Shown here piece after piece: positions 1 through 8,845 of a DNA stretch of 64,000 nucleotides. The translations under genes and the position numbers were made by a program. Positions within the stretch are counted from its first letter, which is position 1. Every line of letters begins with the position of its first letter. The stretch spans positions 992,001-1,056,000 of the forward strand of contig NZ_JAJIWP010000001.1 of the NCBI RefSeq assembly GCF_020880975.1, in the 5' to 3' direction. The notes beneath the pieces are model-generated. The model was not told the origin of the DNA, searched no databases, and worked only from the letters and a program-made list of their open reading frames with translations. Source of the stretch: Mucilaginibacter sp. UR6-1 (GTDB taxonomy: Bacteria > Bacteroidota > Bacteroidia > Sphingobacteriales > Sphingobacteriaceae).

Positions 1-1476
1 GGCATCCTGTGGCGTTTCCTCTATATTAATGGCGAATGCGGCCTCAAAACCTGCCGCTTCGCAAAACTGTAAAAACTCCTCAATACCAAAACCATTGGTT
101 GAATATGGATACCAGTGGCCGGTATATGGCGGACGCTTATCACGCGGACCGATCATATTTTTCCACCGATAGCCCGCCGCGTTTACCATGGTTCCGCCAT
201 AGCGTAAAAAGTTAAGCCCTTGTTGCTGCATCTTTGTAGCGATGTCGGCACGCAGTGGCAAGCCTTTAAATTGTTCATCGGCACAAACCAAAGTAGCCTG
301 ATCCATCCATAATTTGCCTTTGTTATTTATAGAGATAACAAAGCGGGCTTTAGCATCGGTATGATTTGGTTTGAGGTTGAATTCGTATCGTTTCCAATCA
401 GCAGTGATGCCTTTTAACTGGGTCGTAGCGTAAGTAGTTTTGCCATCGGTGCTCTGCAAACTAAGGGTTACATTACCTTGCAAACCAATACCTTTTAAGT
501 AAACGCTACCTTGATAATTCAGATTGCTACGTAAGCCTATCCCCCACCTGTTAAGCCCTTTGTTAGCTACACCGATAATACCATTGCCGCCATTATGCAC
601 CAGCACTTGCGCCTGTTTACCATTATAAGCATCGGTACCATCTAATTGATAAGTGCCAGTGCGGGTTGTATTCACAGCATCCCAAACACTGCTTACCTGC
701 AACTGTGGCGCGGAGTTAAATTTCTCGTTAACAGTTATGCCATTATGCGTGATAGAGAACCGGCTGAATGTAACATCAGATCCAAAAGTTCGCAGAGCTA
801 TCCTGCCCGGTTTTAGGGATGAATTGTTATCAGCCAATACAGCTACCGGCTTAGTAGAATTATTCACATATATATCGAATGCCCCTCCTTTGGCAACTAC
901 TTTCAGCTTGATCCAGTCGTTAGGGTTTATGTTGATCTTTATTTCCTTTATTGGTGTCCAGTTATCGGTGTGTTTGCCTAAAACAAGCATTTGCCTCTGC
1001 GGGTCAATGCTTACCTCATAACCGTCAAAACTATCGGCGCCGGCGCGGGCGTTGTTTACATTAATCAGCAACCCGGCATTGCCACTGCGCTCATTGCTGA
1101 ATTTCAGGGATACCTGGGCGTTATATTCGGCTGGCAATGCTTTGTTCAATAACAGCTTATAACCCGGCCCGGCCTTTACGCTTACCTGTTCACCATTTGC
1201 CGCCCAAATGCCGCCCAAAGTTGTAAACCCAGTTATTACAGCGCTTGCAGGCGGTTCTTCAAAGCTTTCGCCGTAAATACGCTGACCGTATAACCCGCCA
1301 TAAATTTCATGGTTAACATCCTCAATACAGGCGCCATATAATCCCGCCGGAATGCGGTTCAGTACAGTTGAAGCATCAACCATAATTTTTGCCTGCTGCC
1401 CAAACACTAACACAGGCAACAGCAATACGCCGGCAATACAGGTAAAACGGTTTAAAGTAAATATTTTTAAAGACAT
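1..1476 (-). CDS. GH51 alpha-L-arabinofuranosidase, C-terminus beyond window
   Basis: A secreted glycoside hydrolase predicted to release arabinofuranose from arabinan or arabinoxylan. The 492 codons present begin at an ATG at 1476 and open with a hydrophobic signal peptide ending near VFGQQ (residues ~5-24). The GH51 N-terminal signature follows (IYGGLYGQRIYGESFEEP, ~50-66). Next come an inserted concanavalin-like jelly-roll (DUF1080/LamG type, ~100-210) and a CBM4_9-like region. The catalytic barrel starts near residue 418 with RYGGTMVNAAGYRWKN followed by GPRDKRP, which matches the GH51 RxxGGxxxxxYxWxxxxGPRxxRP block. The acid/base and nucleophile glutamates lie outside the window. It is divergent from the AraC regulator 107 bp away and faces the GH43 gene as a functional partner. 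The family call is firm; the exact substrate is inferred. Confidence 0.88.
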   Translation of the reverse strand, partial: MSLKIFTLNRFTCIAGVLLLPVLVFGQQAKIMVDASTVLNRIPAGLYGACIEDVNHEIYGGLYGQRIYGESFEEPPASAVITGFTTLGGIWAANGEQVSVKAGPGYKLLLNKALPAEYNAQVSLKFSNERSGNAGLLINVNNARAGADSFDGYEVSIDPQRQMLVLGKHTDNWTPIKEIKININPNDWIKLKVVAKGGAFDIYVNNSTKPVAVLADNNSSLKPGRIALRTFGSDVTFSRFSITHNGITVNEKFNSAPQLQVSSVWDAVNTTRTGTYQLDGTDAYNGKQAQVLVHNGGNGIIGVANKGLNRWGIGLRSNLNYQGSVYLKGIGLQGNVTLSLQSTDGKTTYATTQLKGITADWKRYEFNLKPNHTDAKARFVISINNKGKLWMDQATLVCADEQFKGLPLRADIATKMQQQGLNFLRYGGTMVNAAGYRWKNMIGPRDKRPPYTGHWYPYSTNGFGIEEFLQFCEAAGFEAAFAINIEETPQDA

Positions 1477-1552
1477 AGATAGTGTTAAAATATTTTTATA
1501 ATTGTTAACTGTGTACAAAAATGATAGCCTGTGCCGGTAAAAGCCTACACCT

Positions 1553-1583
1553 TATTGCCCAATATTAACACCATATTGACCAA
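1553..1583 (+). promoter_or_regulatory. Tandem direct repeat upstream of the AraC gene, candidate operator
   Basis: TATTGCCCAA (1553-1562) recurs as TATTGACCAA (1574-1583), nine of ten bases identical. Start-to-start spacing is 21 bp, two helical turns, and the second copy ends directly before the araC ATG. Tandem half-sites about 21 bp apart on one face of the helix are the classic binding arrangement of AraC-family dimers. It could mediate autoregulation and control of the divergent GH51 gene. That role is inference from spacing and position. Confidence 0.4.
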
Positions 1584-2438
1584 ATGGAACTATTTGAGGA
1601 GAAAATACTATTAAACGACCGCCTTTTTGTTGCCAAAGAGGAGCATTTTCCGTTCAACGATTTTCCGTTGCATATCCATCCGGAGTATGAGTTGATCTAC
1701 ATTTTGAAGAGCAGCGGCACCCGTTACGTAGGCGATCATATTGACCTTTTTCATGCCCGTGAACTGTGCCTTTTTGGCCCCAACCTGCCGCATACGTTTT
1801 ATAACAAACACCTGCCTGCTGACCGTGAGGTGCACCAATTTGTGATACAATTTAATGAGGATTTTTTAGGTTCCGGCTTTTTTGACAGGCCGCAGTTCAA
1901 TGCTATAAAATCCCTATTCAAATCATCTCTTAACGGCATCAGGTTCAGCCAAAAAACAATGGATGAGGTTGATAACAGGATAAGGGCATTGGTTTGTGAT
2001 GACGAAGCACAAGCCGTTGCCGGATTGATCAGCGTGCTGGCCACGTTAGCCAGGGCTGATGATTTTGAGGTTCTGGCTTCGCAGCGGCAAACATCATCAA
2101 GCATAAAAAAAGATACTGCCCGCATGAACCGCATTTACCACTATCTGCTTGATAATTTTAAAGAGGAAATAACAGTACAACGAATGGCTGCCATGGCCAA
2201 TTTATCAGTACCGGCATTTTGCCGGTACTTTAAGGCCCATACCCGCAAAACGCTGTCGGATTTTATTAATGAGCTGCGCATAAACTATGCCTGCCAGTTG
2301 CTGCAACTAAATGATAAAACCATATCGCAGATATGCTTTGAAAGCGGCTACAACAACATATCCTATTTCAACAGGCAGTTTAAAAGCATTACGGGCACAT
2401 CGCCATTAGCGTTTAAAAAGAAAACCTCACAATATTAA
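1584..2438 (+). CDS. AraC-family transcriptional regulator (cupin sensor plus HTH)
   Basis: A 284-residue DNA-binding regulator. The N-terminal half is a cupin-like sugar-sensing domain with the HIHPEYELIYI motif (residues ~30-40) and a later LPHTFYN motif. The C-terminal ~100 residues hold two helix-turn-helix units: AAMANLSVPAFCRYFK (about 206-221) and the hallmark ISQICFESGYNNISYFNRQF (from about 246), ending with GTSPLAF. It sits between the divergent GH51 and convergent GH43 genes, so control of arabinose-polysaccharide use is the natural inference. The ATG at 1584 directly follows the direct repeat at 1553-1583. The family call is secure; the inducer is unknown. Confidence 0.92.
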   Translation: MELFEEKILLNDRLFVAKEEHFPFNDFPLHIHPEYELIYILKSSGTRYVGDHIDLFHARELCLFGPNLPHTFYNKHLPADREVHQFVIQFNEDFLGSGFFDRPQFNAIKSLFKSSLNGIRFSQKTMDEVDNRIRALVCDDEAQAVAGLISVLATLARADDFEVLASQRQTSSSIKKDTARMNRIYHYLLDNFKEEITVQRMAAMANLSVPAFCRYFKAHTRKTLSDFINELRINYACQLLQLNDKTISQICFESGYNNISYFNRQFKSITGTSPLAFKKKTSQY

Positions 2439-2439
2439 A

Positions 2440-2468
2440 CAAGCCGAAATATTTATCACTTCGGCTTG
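2440..2468. terminator. Bidirectional hairpin between convergent araC and GH43 genes
   Basis: CAAGCCGAA (2440-2448) and TTCGGCTTG (2460-2468) form a perfect 9-bp stem with an 11-nt loop. It starts one base after the AraC stop codon and 25 bp from the GH43 stop codon. Neither side has a strong T-run (the minus side reads GTTTAATATT), so it is a modest terminator serving both genes. Confidence 0.6.
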
Positions 2469-2493
2469 CTCAATAATTGCTTTAAGCAGATAA

Positions 2494-4005
2494 TTACTTT
2501 GAAAATTCAATATTAAAATCATCAAATTCCGCATTAATTGATGATGAGCCTTTGTAATGTAAGCCAATGCGCGGGCTCCTGTCCCACTGTGGTAAATAGC
2601 TTGCGGATACCGGTTTTGTTAGCGGCAAGGCCAGCCAGCCCTTCGTGTTAGCTTTATAATAAAAGGTGCAGTTGTGCTGCACATCAACCTTAATTTTTAA
2701 ACCGATACCTTTAGCGGCGGCAACCTGTATGGCCCTTGCCTGTTCCCATTTTCCTTCACGTACACGCCAGCATATTATGCTATCGCCTTTTATACCTATA
2801 CCTAAAGCCGCGTTGGCATCGCCATAATAGGCAAGGCCTTTTAATTCGTTATTTTTATTTACAATGTTTACCGATGCCTCAAAGGTTGATGAATAAGGGC
2901 GCAAAGCCAGCACTACGCCGGTATTATTATCCTGCGTGGTGGCACCGCTTAGTTGCAGTATGCCTTTAAATTGCAGGTAACGGGGCACGCTGTGCCTGAA
3001 ATCCCATTGCCAGTATTTGGCGAGGCTCATACCGGTAAAGGTATCTGTAATGTTTGTTTTAACGGCAGGTATATCCGTTGCGGGTTTAAATACAGGCCAG
3101 TCTGACCTGTTCTTAAAACTCACTTCAGATATTAAACCTTCTCTTCCGGTAAAAACTGTATTGTCTTTATTATAAGCATGATGAACATAAAAATATTTAC
3201 CGGCAGCATTGGTTACAAAGGTACCGTGCCCCATACATTTCCATTTATCGTTTTGAAAAAGTACAGGGTTATTGTTGTACAGTTCATAAGGTCCTTTAAA
3301 ATTGATTGACCGTACTACACGTACATTATAACTGCAATCAATACCGCAGCAATTACCTGCCGAGTAAAACAGGTAATAGTACTTACCTATCTTTAAAATG
3401 CTTTGCCCTTCAAGGCCAATACGGGGTGTATCTTTCAGCATTGAAAAAGTTTCTCCCTCAAGACGCAAACCATCAGCAGATAGCCTGCTGCCAAGTATCT
3501 CGATAGGCCTGTCATCCAAACCATATGCCTTAAAGGTGATGTAAAGCTGCCCCTTATCGCGAAACAAAAAAGCGTCGATAGCTTCCTTACCAAAAGCAAC
3601 CACCACACCCTGATCTTTAAACCCATGATCCGGATATTTTGAGGTGGCTACACCTATACATGATATACCGTCGGATTTACGGCGGGCGGTATAATAAATA
3701 TAATAGGTATCTTTTATCTTATAATACTCAGGTGCCCAGAACGAGCCTGATATCCATTCAGGAGTTTGATCAAACACATAGCCTGTTTGAACCCAGTCTT
3801 TTAAATTTTTAGATTGATAAATAGGATAATGAGGTGCCCACTCGGATGATGTGGCTACAGAATAATAAGTATTACCAACCCTTATAACTGATGGATCGGC
3901 ATAATCACCGGGTATGGCAGCCGGTGTTTGTGCCATGCAGGTGGCCGTAATAAATAATGGCGCAAACAGCAGCATTAATGCTTTTTTAAGTAAAGAATAG
4001 TTCAT
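2494..4005 (-). CDS. GH43 family glycoside hydrolase (arabinosidase/xylosidase-like)
   Basis: A secreted five-bladed beta-propeller enzyme expected to act on arabinan or arabinoxylan. I chose the ATG at 4005 (503 residues) because it starts a signal peptide (SLLKKALMLLFAPLFITATCMAQ); an in-frame ATG at 4080 would add 25 uncharged-plus-charged residues with no signal character. GH43 landmarks in order are the catalytic base in DYADPS, the GSFWAPEYY block, the pKa-modulating Asp in EAIDAFLF and the acid Glu in GLEGQSIL. A C-terminal beta-sandwich of the GH43_C2 type (about residues 320-503) follows the propeller. It converges with the araC gene and shares a hairpin with it. Substrate assignment is inferred from the GH51/AraC neighbours. 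Confidence 0.88.
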   Translation of the reverse strand: MNYSLLKKALMLLFAPLFITATCMAQTPAAIPGDYADPSVIRVGNTYYSVATSSEWAPHYPIYQSKNLKDWVQTGYVFDQTPEWISGSFWAPEYYKIKDTYYIYYTARRKSDGISCIGVATSKYPDHGFKDQGVVVAFGKEAIDAFLFRDKGQLYITFKAYGLDDRPIEILGSRLSADGLRLEGETFSMLKDTPRIGLEGQSILKIGKYYYLFYSAGNCCGIDCSYNVRVVRSINFKGPYELYNNNPVLFQNDKWKCMGHGTFVTNAAGKYFYVHHAYNKDNTVFTGREGLISEVSFKNRSDWPVFKPATDIPAVKTNITDTFTGMSLAKYWQWDFRHSVPRYLQFKGILQLSGATTQDNNTGVVLALRPYSSTFEASVNIVNKNNELKGLAYYGDANAALGIGIKGDSIICWRVREGKWEQARAIQVAAAKGIGLKIKVDVQHNCTFYYKANTKGWLALPLTKPVSASYLPQWDRSPRIGLHYKGSSSINAEFDDFNIEFSK

Positions 4006-4098
4006 AAGCAATTGGTTAAAGCTTTTAGTATCCACCAAAAATAACATTATACCTTGCTTTAAATTAATTAAAGCAAACATTTACCATCACCAATAACA

Positions 4099-4125
4099 CA
4101 AAAGGAGGCCATAAGCCTCCTTTTG
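4099..4125 (-). terminator. Intrinsic terminator of the RND efflux operon
   Basis: CAAAAGGAGGC (4099-4109) and GCCTCCTTTTG (4115-4125) form a perfect 11-bp stem with a 5-nt loop, 22 bp past the outer-membrane factor stop codon. On the minus strand the 3' arm ends CCTTTTG, giving a short U-rich end. It also separates the operon from the GH43 promoter. Confidence 0.75.
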
Positions 4126-4146
4126 CAACTAAACTATAACTGATGG

Positions 4147-5598
4147 TTACTCCCAACCACCGCCTAATGCCTGGTATATATTTATACGGGCATTTATTTG
4201 CTGCTTTTTGGTTTCTATAAGTTCAAACCTTGCCTCTAACGCGTCGCGCTGGGTCATCAGCACCTCCATGTAATCAGCACGGGTTGATTTGAACAGGTCA
4301 TTGGAAATGTTTACAGATTGCGACAAAGCCTGCACCTGCTTTGATTTCAGGCTGTAGCTTTTTTCCAGATTATCCATTTTTGACAATTGATTAGCTACCT
4401 CGATATAAGCGTTCAAAACAGTTCGCTCATAATCATATATCGCCTGTATCTGCTTGGCATTGGCATTAACATAATCAGCCTTTATGGCATTCCTATTCAC
4501 TAATGGCGCCATGATATCTCCACCTATAGAGTACAATAACGACTCGGGTGTATTTAACAGGTACGATGGGTTAAATGCCTGGTAACCTATTGATGCCGAA
4601 ATTCCCAGCGATGGATAGAACCTTGCTTTTGCTGATTTTACATCAAGCTTAGCGGCGGCAATGTTTAACTCGGCTTGCCTGATGTCGGGCCTGTTAACCA
4701 GCAATTGCGATGGCAGGCCTGATTGTACAGCCAGCGGTGTAAGGTTTTCAAAGCCCTCGCTGCTGCGCGCTATAGGCTGCGGGTAACGGCCTAACAAAAA
4801 GTTAATGCGGTTTTGCGTTTCAACTATCTGCTGCTGAATATCATACTGCAAGCTTTGGGTACTTAAAACCTGTGCTTCAAAACGGCGTACAGCCAGTTCG
4901 GTTACACGAGCCGCCTCTTTTTGCAGCCTTACAATTTTAAGGGCATTTTGCTGTATGGCGATATTCTTCTTTACAATATCAAGCTGATTATCAAGCGCTA
5001 ATAGTTCATAATATGAATCAGCAATTTCGGTTATAAGGTGAGTAACCATAAAATTACGCCCTTCAACCGATGCCAGGTAGCGCGATACAGCCGCCTTTTT
5101 TGCATTACGCAGCTTGTGCCAAATATCCAGTTCCCAGTTGGCATAGGCCGCTACTACGTAATCAGGCAGCGGATCGGGCATTTCCTTACCGGGCTTAATT
5201 TCGGTGGTTGCCTCTGATGCACCCCGACTGGTATAGCGAGCTACCTTATCCAACCCGGCACCGGCCCTTACACCAACAAACGGCAGGTACTCCCCCTTGC
5301 GCGCCTTGATCTCGTTACGGCTCATCTCGATCTCCTGCATGGTGATGTTCAGCTCCTGGTTGTTTTTAAGGGCGGTATCAATCAGGTTTTTAAGATACTG
5401 ATCCTGAAAAAAGTTTTGCCATACTATCTTTGCCGTATTGGTGGTATCGGTAACGCTATCAGTACCGTAAGCGGTGGGCACTGTTTTATTCACCGTTTTT
5501 TCGGCTAAAGGCGGTATTCGGCAGGCCGCGTACATTAACGACAGGCCGGCAATACCTATATATCTGTATATTCTGCGTCTGCTACTCATGTTGATCAT
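4147..5598 (-). CDS. RND efflux outer-membrane factor (NodT/OprM/TolC family)
   Basis: The outer-membrane channel of a tripartite efflux pump; three copies would form the TolC-type beta-barrel and periplasmic tunnel. The 483-residue product has a lipoprotein signal (GLSLMYAAC, Cys near residue 26). Two tandem outer-membrane-efflux repeats of long amphipathic helices follow, with the family phrase NRPDIRQAELNIAAAKLDVKSA in the second. The reading frame overlaps the 3' end of the pump gene by 17 bp, so the two are translationally coupled. An ATG three codons in (5589) is an equally possible start. It is the last gene of the operon and is followed by a terminator. Confidence 0.92.
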   Translation of the reverse strand: MINMSSRRRIYRYIGIAGLSLMYAACRIPPLAEKTVNKTVPTAYGTDSVTDTTNTAKIVWQNFFQDQYLKNLIDTALKNNQELNITMQEIEMSRNEIKARKGEYLPFVGVRAGAGLDKVARYTSRGASEATTEIKPGKEMPDPLPDYVVAAYANWELDIWHKLRNAKKAAVSRYLASVEGRNFMVTHLITEIADSYYELLALDNQLDIVKKNIAIQQNALKIVRLQKEAARVTELAVRRFEAQVLSTQSLQYDIQQQIVETQNRINFLLGRYPQPIARSSEGFENLTPLAVQSGLPSQLLVNRPDIRQAELNIAAAKLDVKSAKARFYPSLGISASIGYQAFNPSYLLNTPESLLYSIGGDIMAPLVNRNAIKADYVNANAKQIQAIYDYERTVLNAYIEVANQLSKMDNLEKSYSLKSKQVQALSQSVNISNDLFKSTRADYMEVLMTQRDALEARFELIETKKQQINARINIYQALGGGWE

Positions 5599-8500
5599 TA
5601 TTTACTGTTGATGACTGATCATTTTTAAATTTTGAAAACCATTTTTTCTTTTTGCGTTTTGAATGCGTAAAGTCTTCACTAAGCGGAACTTCGTCCTCAT
5701 CCCTTATCAGCTTACGGCCCGCGGCTATGCTGCCAAAAATGTAGTACAGGCCAGGCACTAAAATTACCCCGAACACGGTGCCCAACAGCATACCTCCGGC
5801 TGATGACGCGCCAATAGTACGGTTACCCAAGGCACCCGGGCCGGTAGCGAACAACAGCGGTATCAAACCGGCAATAAAGGCGAAGGACGTCATCAATATC
5901 GGGCGGAAACGCACTTTGGCACCCTCAATGGCGGCTTCGAGAATAGTGGCACCCTGCTCATGTTTCTGCGCGGCGAACTCTACAATCAGTACAGCGTTTT
6001 TACCCAGCAAACCCACAAGCATTACCAAACCTACCTGAGCATATATATCGTTTGACAGACCCATGATCTTGAGCAGCATAAACGCCCCGAACACCCCTAC
6101 CGGCAAGGATAGGATTACCGACAACGGGATAATAAAGCTCTCGTATTGCGCGGCTAACACAAAGTACACGAACACCAATACTACCAGGAAGATGTAAAGC
6201 GCCTCGTTACCTCGGCCAACCTCATCTTTTGAAAGGCCGATCCAGTCGATGCCGTAACCACGTGGTAAGTTTTGGGCTACCTCCTGAATAGCTTTAATAG
6301 CCTCGCCGCTACTATAGCCCGGTGCAGGAGCGCCGTTTATTGCCGATGCGGTGTACATGTTAAACCTCGTGATCTCGTTCAGACCCTGCTTTTTAACGAT
6401 TTTCATAAAGGCTGAATAAGGCACCATCTCATCACGATCGTTCTTAACGTATAACCGAAGCACATCATCAGGCAATGCCCTGTATTCGGGCAAAGCCTGC
6501 ACGTACACTTTAAAAAAGTTACCAAACCTTACAAAGCCCTGCTCATAGGTACTACCAATCAGTATAGAAAGGTTATTCATGGCTTTTTCAATACTAACAC
6601 CTTTTTGCATGGCGGCCTTGTTGTCTATCTCCAGCTCGTACTGCGGATAGTTGGCAGCAAAGAAAGTGAACAAGCCGGTAAGCTCCTTGCGCTTGCGCAG
6701 GGCAGCCATAAACTCATCATTCACCTTGCCAAACGCTTTATAGTCTGACGAGTTGGTTTGATCGAGCAAACGCAGCGAGAAACCACCCGCGGCACCATAG
6801 CCCGGTACTGCCGGCGGTTCAAAAAACTCGATGGTGGCACCTGGTATAACACGGGCTTTCTCCTCAAGTTCCTCAACTATTTCTTTAGCGGAATGCTCAC
6901 GATCCGACCAATCCTTCAGGTTGATCAAACATGTACCGGCATTTGAACCGCGGCCCTCGGTGAGTACCTCATAACCGGCCAGTGCCGATACGGATTGTAC
7001 CCCATCTACATGCTCGGCAATTTTTTGCAACTGGCGCGATACATCATTAGTACGCTCAAGCGTTGAACCCGGAGGCGTTTGAATAATAGCATATATCTGC
7101 CCCTGGTCTTCATTCGGGATAAAGCCTGATGGTAAACTGGTTGACAGCAGCCATGTACCCACACAAAACGCTATCAGCAAGCCAAAGGTTACTATACGGC
7201 GGCTAACTATGCGGCGCAGCAGGTTGGTATAACTGCCGGTAACTTTATCAAACCAGGCGTTAAACGCATCTATCATCCGGTTTACCGGCGTGCGTTTACG
7301 GGGCTGGCCATGCGTGTTTCTTAATATCATGGCACATAAAACCGGCGTAAGTGTTAACGCTACCAAACCCGATATTACAATTGAGGTTGCCATGGTGATA
7401 GAGAACTGGCGATAAAATATACCCACCGGCCCTGTCATGAAAGCAACCGGCACGAATACCGCTGTCATCAGGAAAGTTATAGCGATAATGGCTCCGCTGA
7501 TCTCCTGCAATACTTGTTTGGTGGCTTTAAATGGTGATAAGTGTTCTTCAGCCATCTTGGTATGCACGGCTTCAACCACTACAATGGCATTATCTACCAC
7601 AATACCTATAGCCAAAACCAATGCAAACAGCGTTATCAGGTTGATGGTAAGGCCGAATAACTGCATGAAAAAGAATGCCCCGATGAGCGATACCGGTACC
7701 GCCAGCGTTGGTATCAACGTTGAACGCCAGTCGCCTAAAAAGATGAACACCACTATGGCTACCAGCACGAATGCCTCAACCAGTGTATGTATAACTTTTT
7801 CCATCGATGCATCAAGGAAGCTGGATACGTCATAACTGATCTGGTAATCCATCCCCGGAGGGAATGATGATTTTTTGATCTCCTCCAGTTTTTCCTTAAC
7901 CTCTTTAATTACATCGCTGGCGTTACTGCCATACGTTTGCTTAAGGGTAATAGCGGCTGATGGGTGGCCATCCATGTTGGAGTAGATATCATAAAACTCG
8001 CTACCCAGCTCTACATCTGCCACATCCTTCAGGTAAAGCAGCTCACCCTCTTTGTTAGCACGTACAATTACATTTTTATACTCCTCCGGCTGGCTGTAAC
8101 GCCCTTTGTAGGTGAGCACATACTCTAATGATTGTGAGCGCTTACCTGTACTTTGACCAAGCCTGCCCGGCGAACCTATAACGCTTTGCTGCGCCAGCGC
8201 ATCCATTACCTCATCTGTTGAGATATTGTAGGCGCGCATTCTGTCGGGCTTTAACCATATACGCATTGCGTACTGCCGACTACCCAGTATTTTGGCGCTG
8301 CCTACACCTTTAAGGCGGCTTAGCTCATTAATAATATTCACCCCCGCAAAGTTGTACAAAAAGTTCTCGTTCGCTTTGGGGTCCTTACTGTAAAGGTTAA
8401 CATACATCAGCATGTTTGGCGAGGTATAGCTCACCACCAAACCTTCACGCTGTACCAGCTCCGGCAGCCTGTTGGTAACTTGCTCAATACGGTTTTTTAC

Positions 8501-8818
8501 GTTTACTACCGCCTGGTTCGGGTCTACACCCAAATCAAAAACTACCTGTATGGTAGCCTCACCGGCACTGGTAGCGTCTGATGTCATGTACTTCATACCC
8601 GGTGCGCCGTTGATGGCTTTTTCCATCGGGATAAGTACGGAGTTAACCAATACATCGGCACTCGCGCCCGGATAGGCTACGTTCACCACTACCATTGGCG
8701 GGGCAATGGAAGGGAACTGCGACACGGGCAGCGTTTCGATAGCGATCGCCCCCATGAATATGATGACCAGCGACATCACAATTGCGAGCACCGGCCTTTG
8801 AATAAATTTATTAAACAT
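5582..8818 (-). CDS. RND multidrug efflux permease, HAE1/AcrB family
   Basis: The inner-membrane proton-driven pump of the tripartite system, 1078 residues, the full length for AcrB homologues. The start MFNKFIQRPVLAIVMS is typical of HAE1 pumps. Two repeats of six membrane helices each carry a large periplasmic loop. TM4 reads AIGIVVDNAIVVVEAV: Asp409 matches AcrB Asp407, but the neighbour matching Asp408 is Asn410 (codon 7589-7591). The TM10 lysine is kept in GLLGKNAVLIVEFA. The C-terminal tail is basic (SKRKKKKWFSKFKND). The gene lies between the adaptor (27 bp upstream) and the outer-membrane factor (17-bp overlap). Substrates cannot be read from the sequence; solvents, bile-like compounds or antibiotics are usual for the family. 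Confidence 0.95.
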   Translation of the reverse strand: MFNKFIQRPVLAIVMSLVIIFMGAIAIETLPVSQFPSIAPPMVVVNVAYPGASADVLVNSVLIPMEKAINGAPGMKYMTSDATSAGEATIQVVFDLGVDPNQAVVNVKNRIEQVTNRLPELVQREGLVVSYTSPNMLMYVNLYSKDPKANENFLYNFAGVNIINELSRLKGVGSAKILGSRQYAMRIWLKPDRMRAYNISTDEVMDALAQQSVIGSPGRLGQSTGKRSQSLEYVLTYKGRYSQPEEYKNVIVRANKEGELLYLKDVADVELGSEFYDIYSNMDGHPSAAITLKQTYGSNASDVIKEVKEKLEEIKKSSFPPGMDYQISYDVSSFLDASMEKVIHTLVEAFVLVAIVVFIFLGDWRSTLIPTLAVPVSLIGAFFFMQLFGLTINLITLFALVLAIGIVVDNAIVVVEAVHTKMAEEHLSPFKATKQVLQEISGAIIAITFLMTAVFVPVAFMTGPVGIFYRQFSITMATSIVISGLVALTLTPVLCAMILRNTHGQPRKRTPVNRMIDAFNAWFDKVTGSYTNLLRRIVSRRIVTFGLLIAFCVGTWLLSTSLPSGFIPNEDQGQIYAIIQTPPGSTLERTNDVSRQLQKIAEHVDGVQSVSALAGYEVLTEGRGSNAGTCLINLKDWSDREHSAKEIVEELEEKARVIPGATIEFFEPPAVPGYGAAGGFSLRLLDQTNSSDYKAFGKVNDEFMAALRKRKELTGLFTFFAANYPQYELEIDNKAAMQKGVSIEKAMNNLSILIGSTYEQGFVRFGNFFKVYVQALPEYRALPDDVLRLYVKNDRDEMVPYSAFMKIVKKQGLNEITRFNMYTASAINGAPAPGYSSGEAIKAIQEVAQNLPRGYGIDWIGLSKDEVGRGNEALYIFLVVLVFVYFVLAAQYESFIIPLSVILSLPVGVFGAFMLLKIMGLSNDIYAQVGLVMLVGLLGKNAVLIVEFAAQKHEQGATILEAAIEGAKVRFRPILMTSFAFIAGLIPLLFATGPGALGNRTIGASSAGGMLLGTVFGVILVPGLYYIFGSIAAGRKLIRDEDEVPLSEDFTHSKRKKKKWFSKFKNDQSSTVNNDQHE

Positions 8819-8845
8819 CTTTATCTCTTAGTTTTGATCGGTAAA

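Noticed and set aside
7437..7835. 132-codon plus-strand frame within the RND pump gene
   Set aside because: It is a Thr/Ala-rich shadow of TM codons without homology-like motifs.
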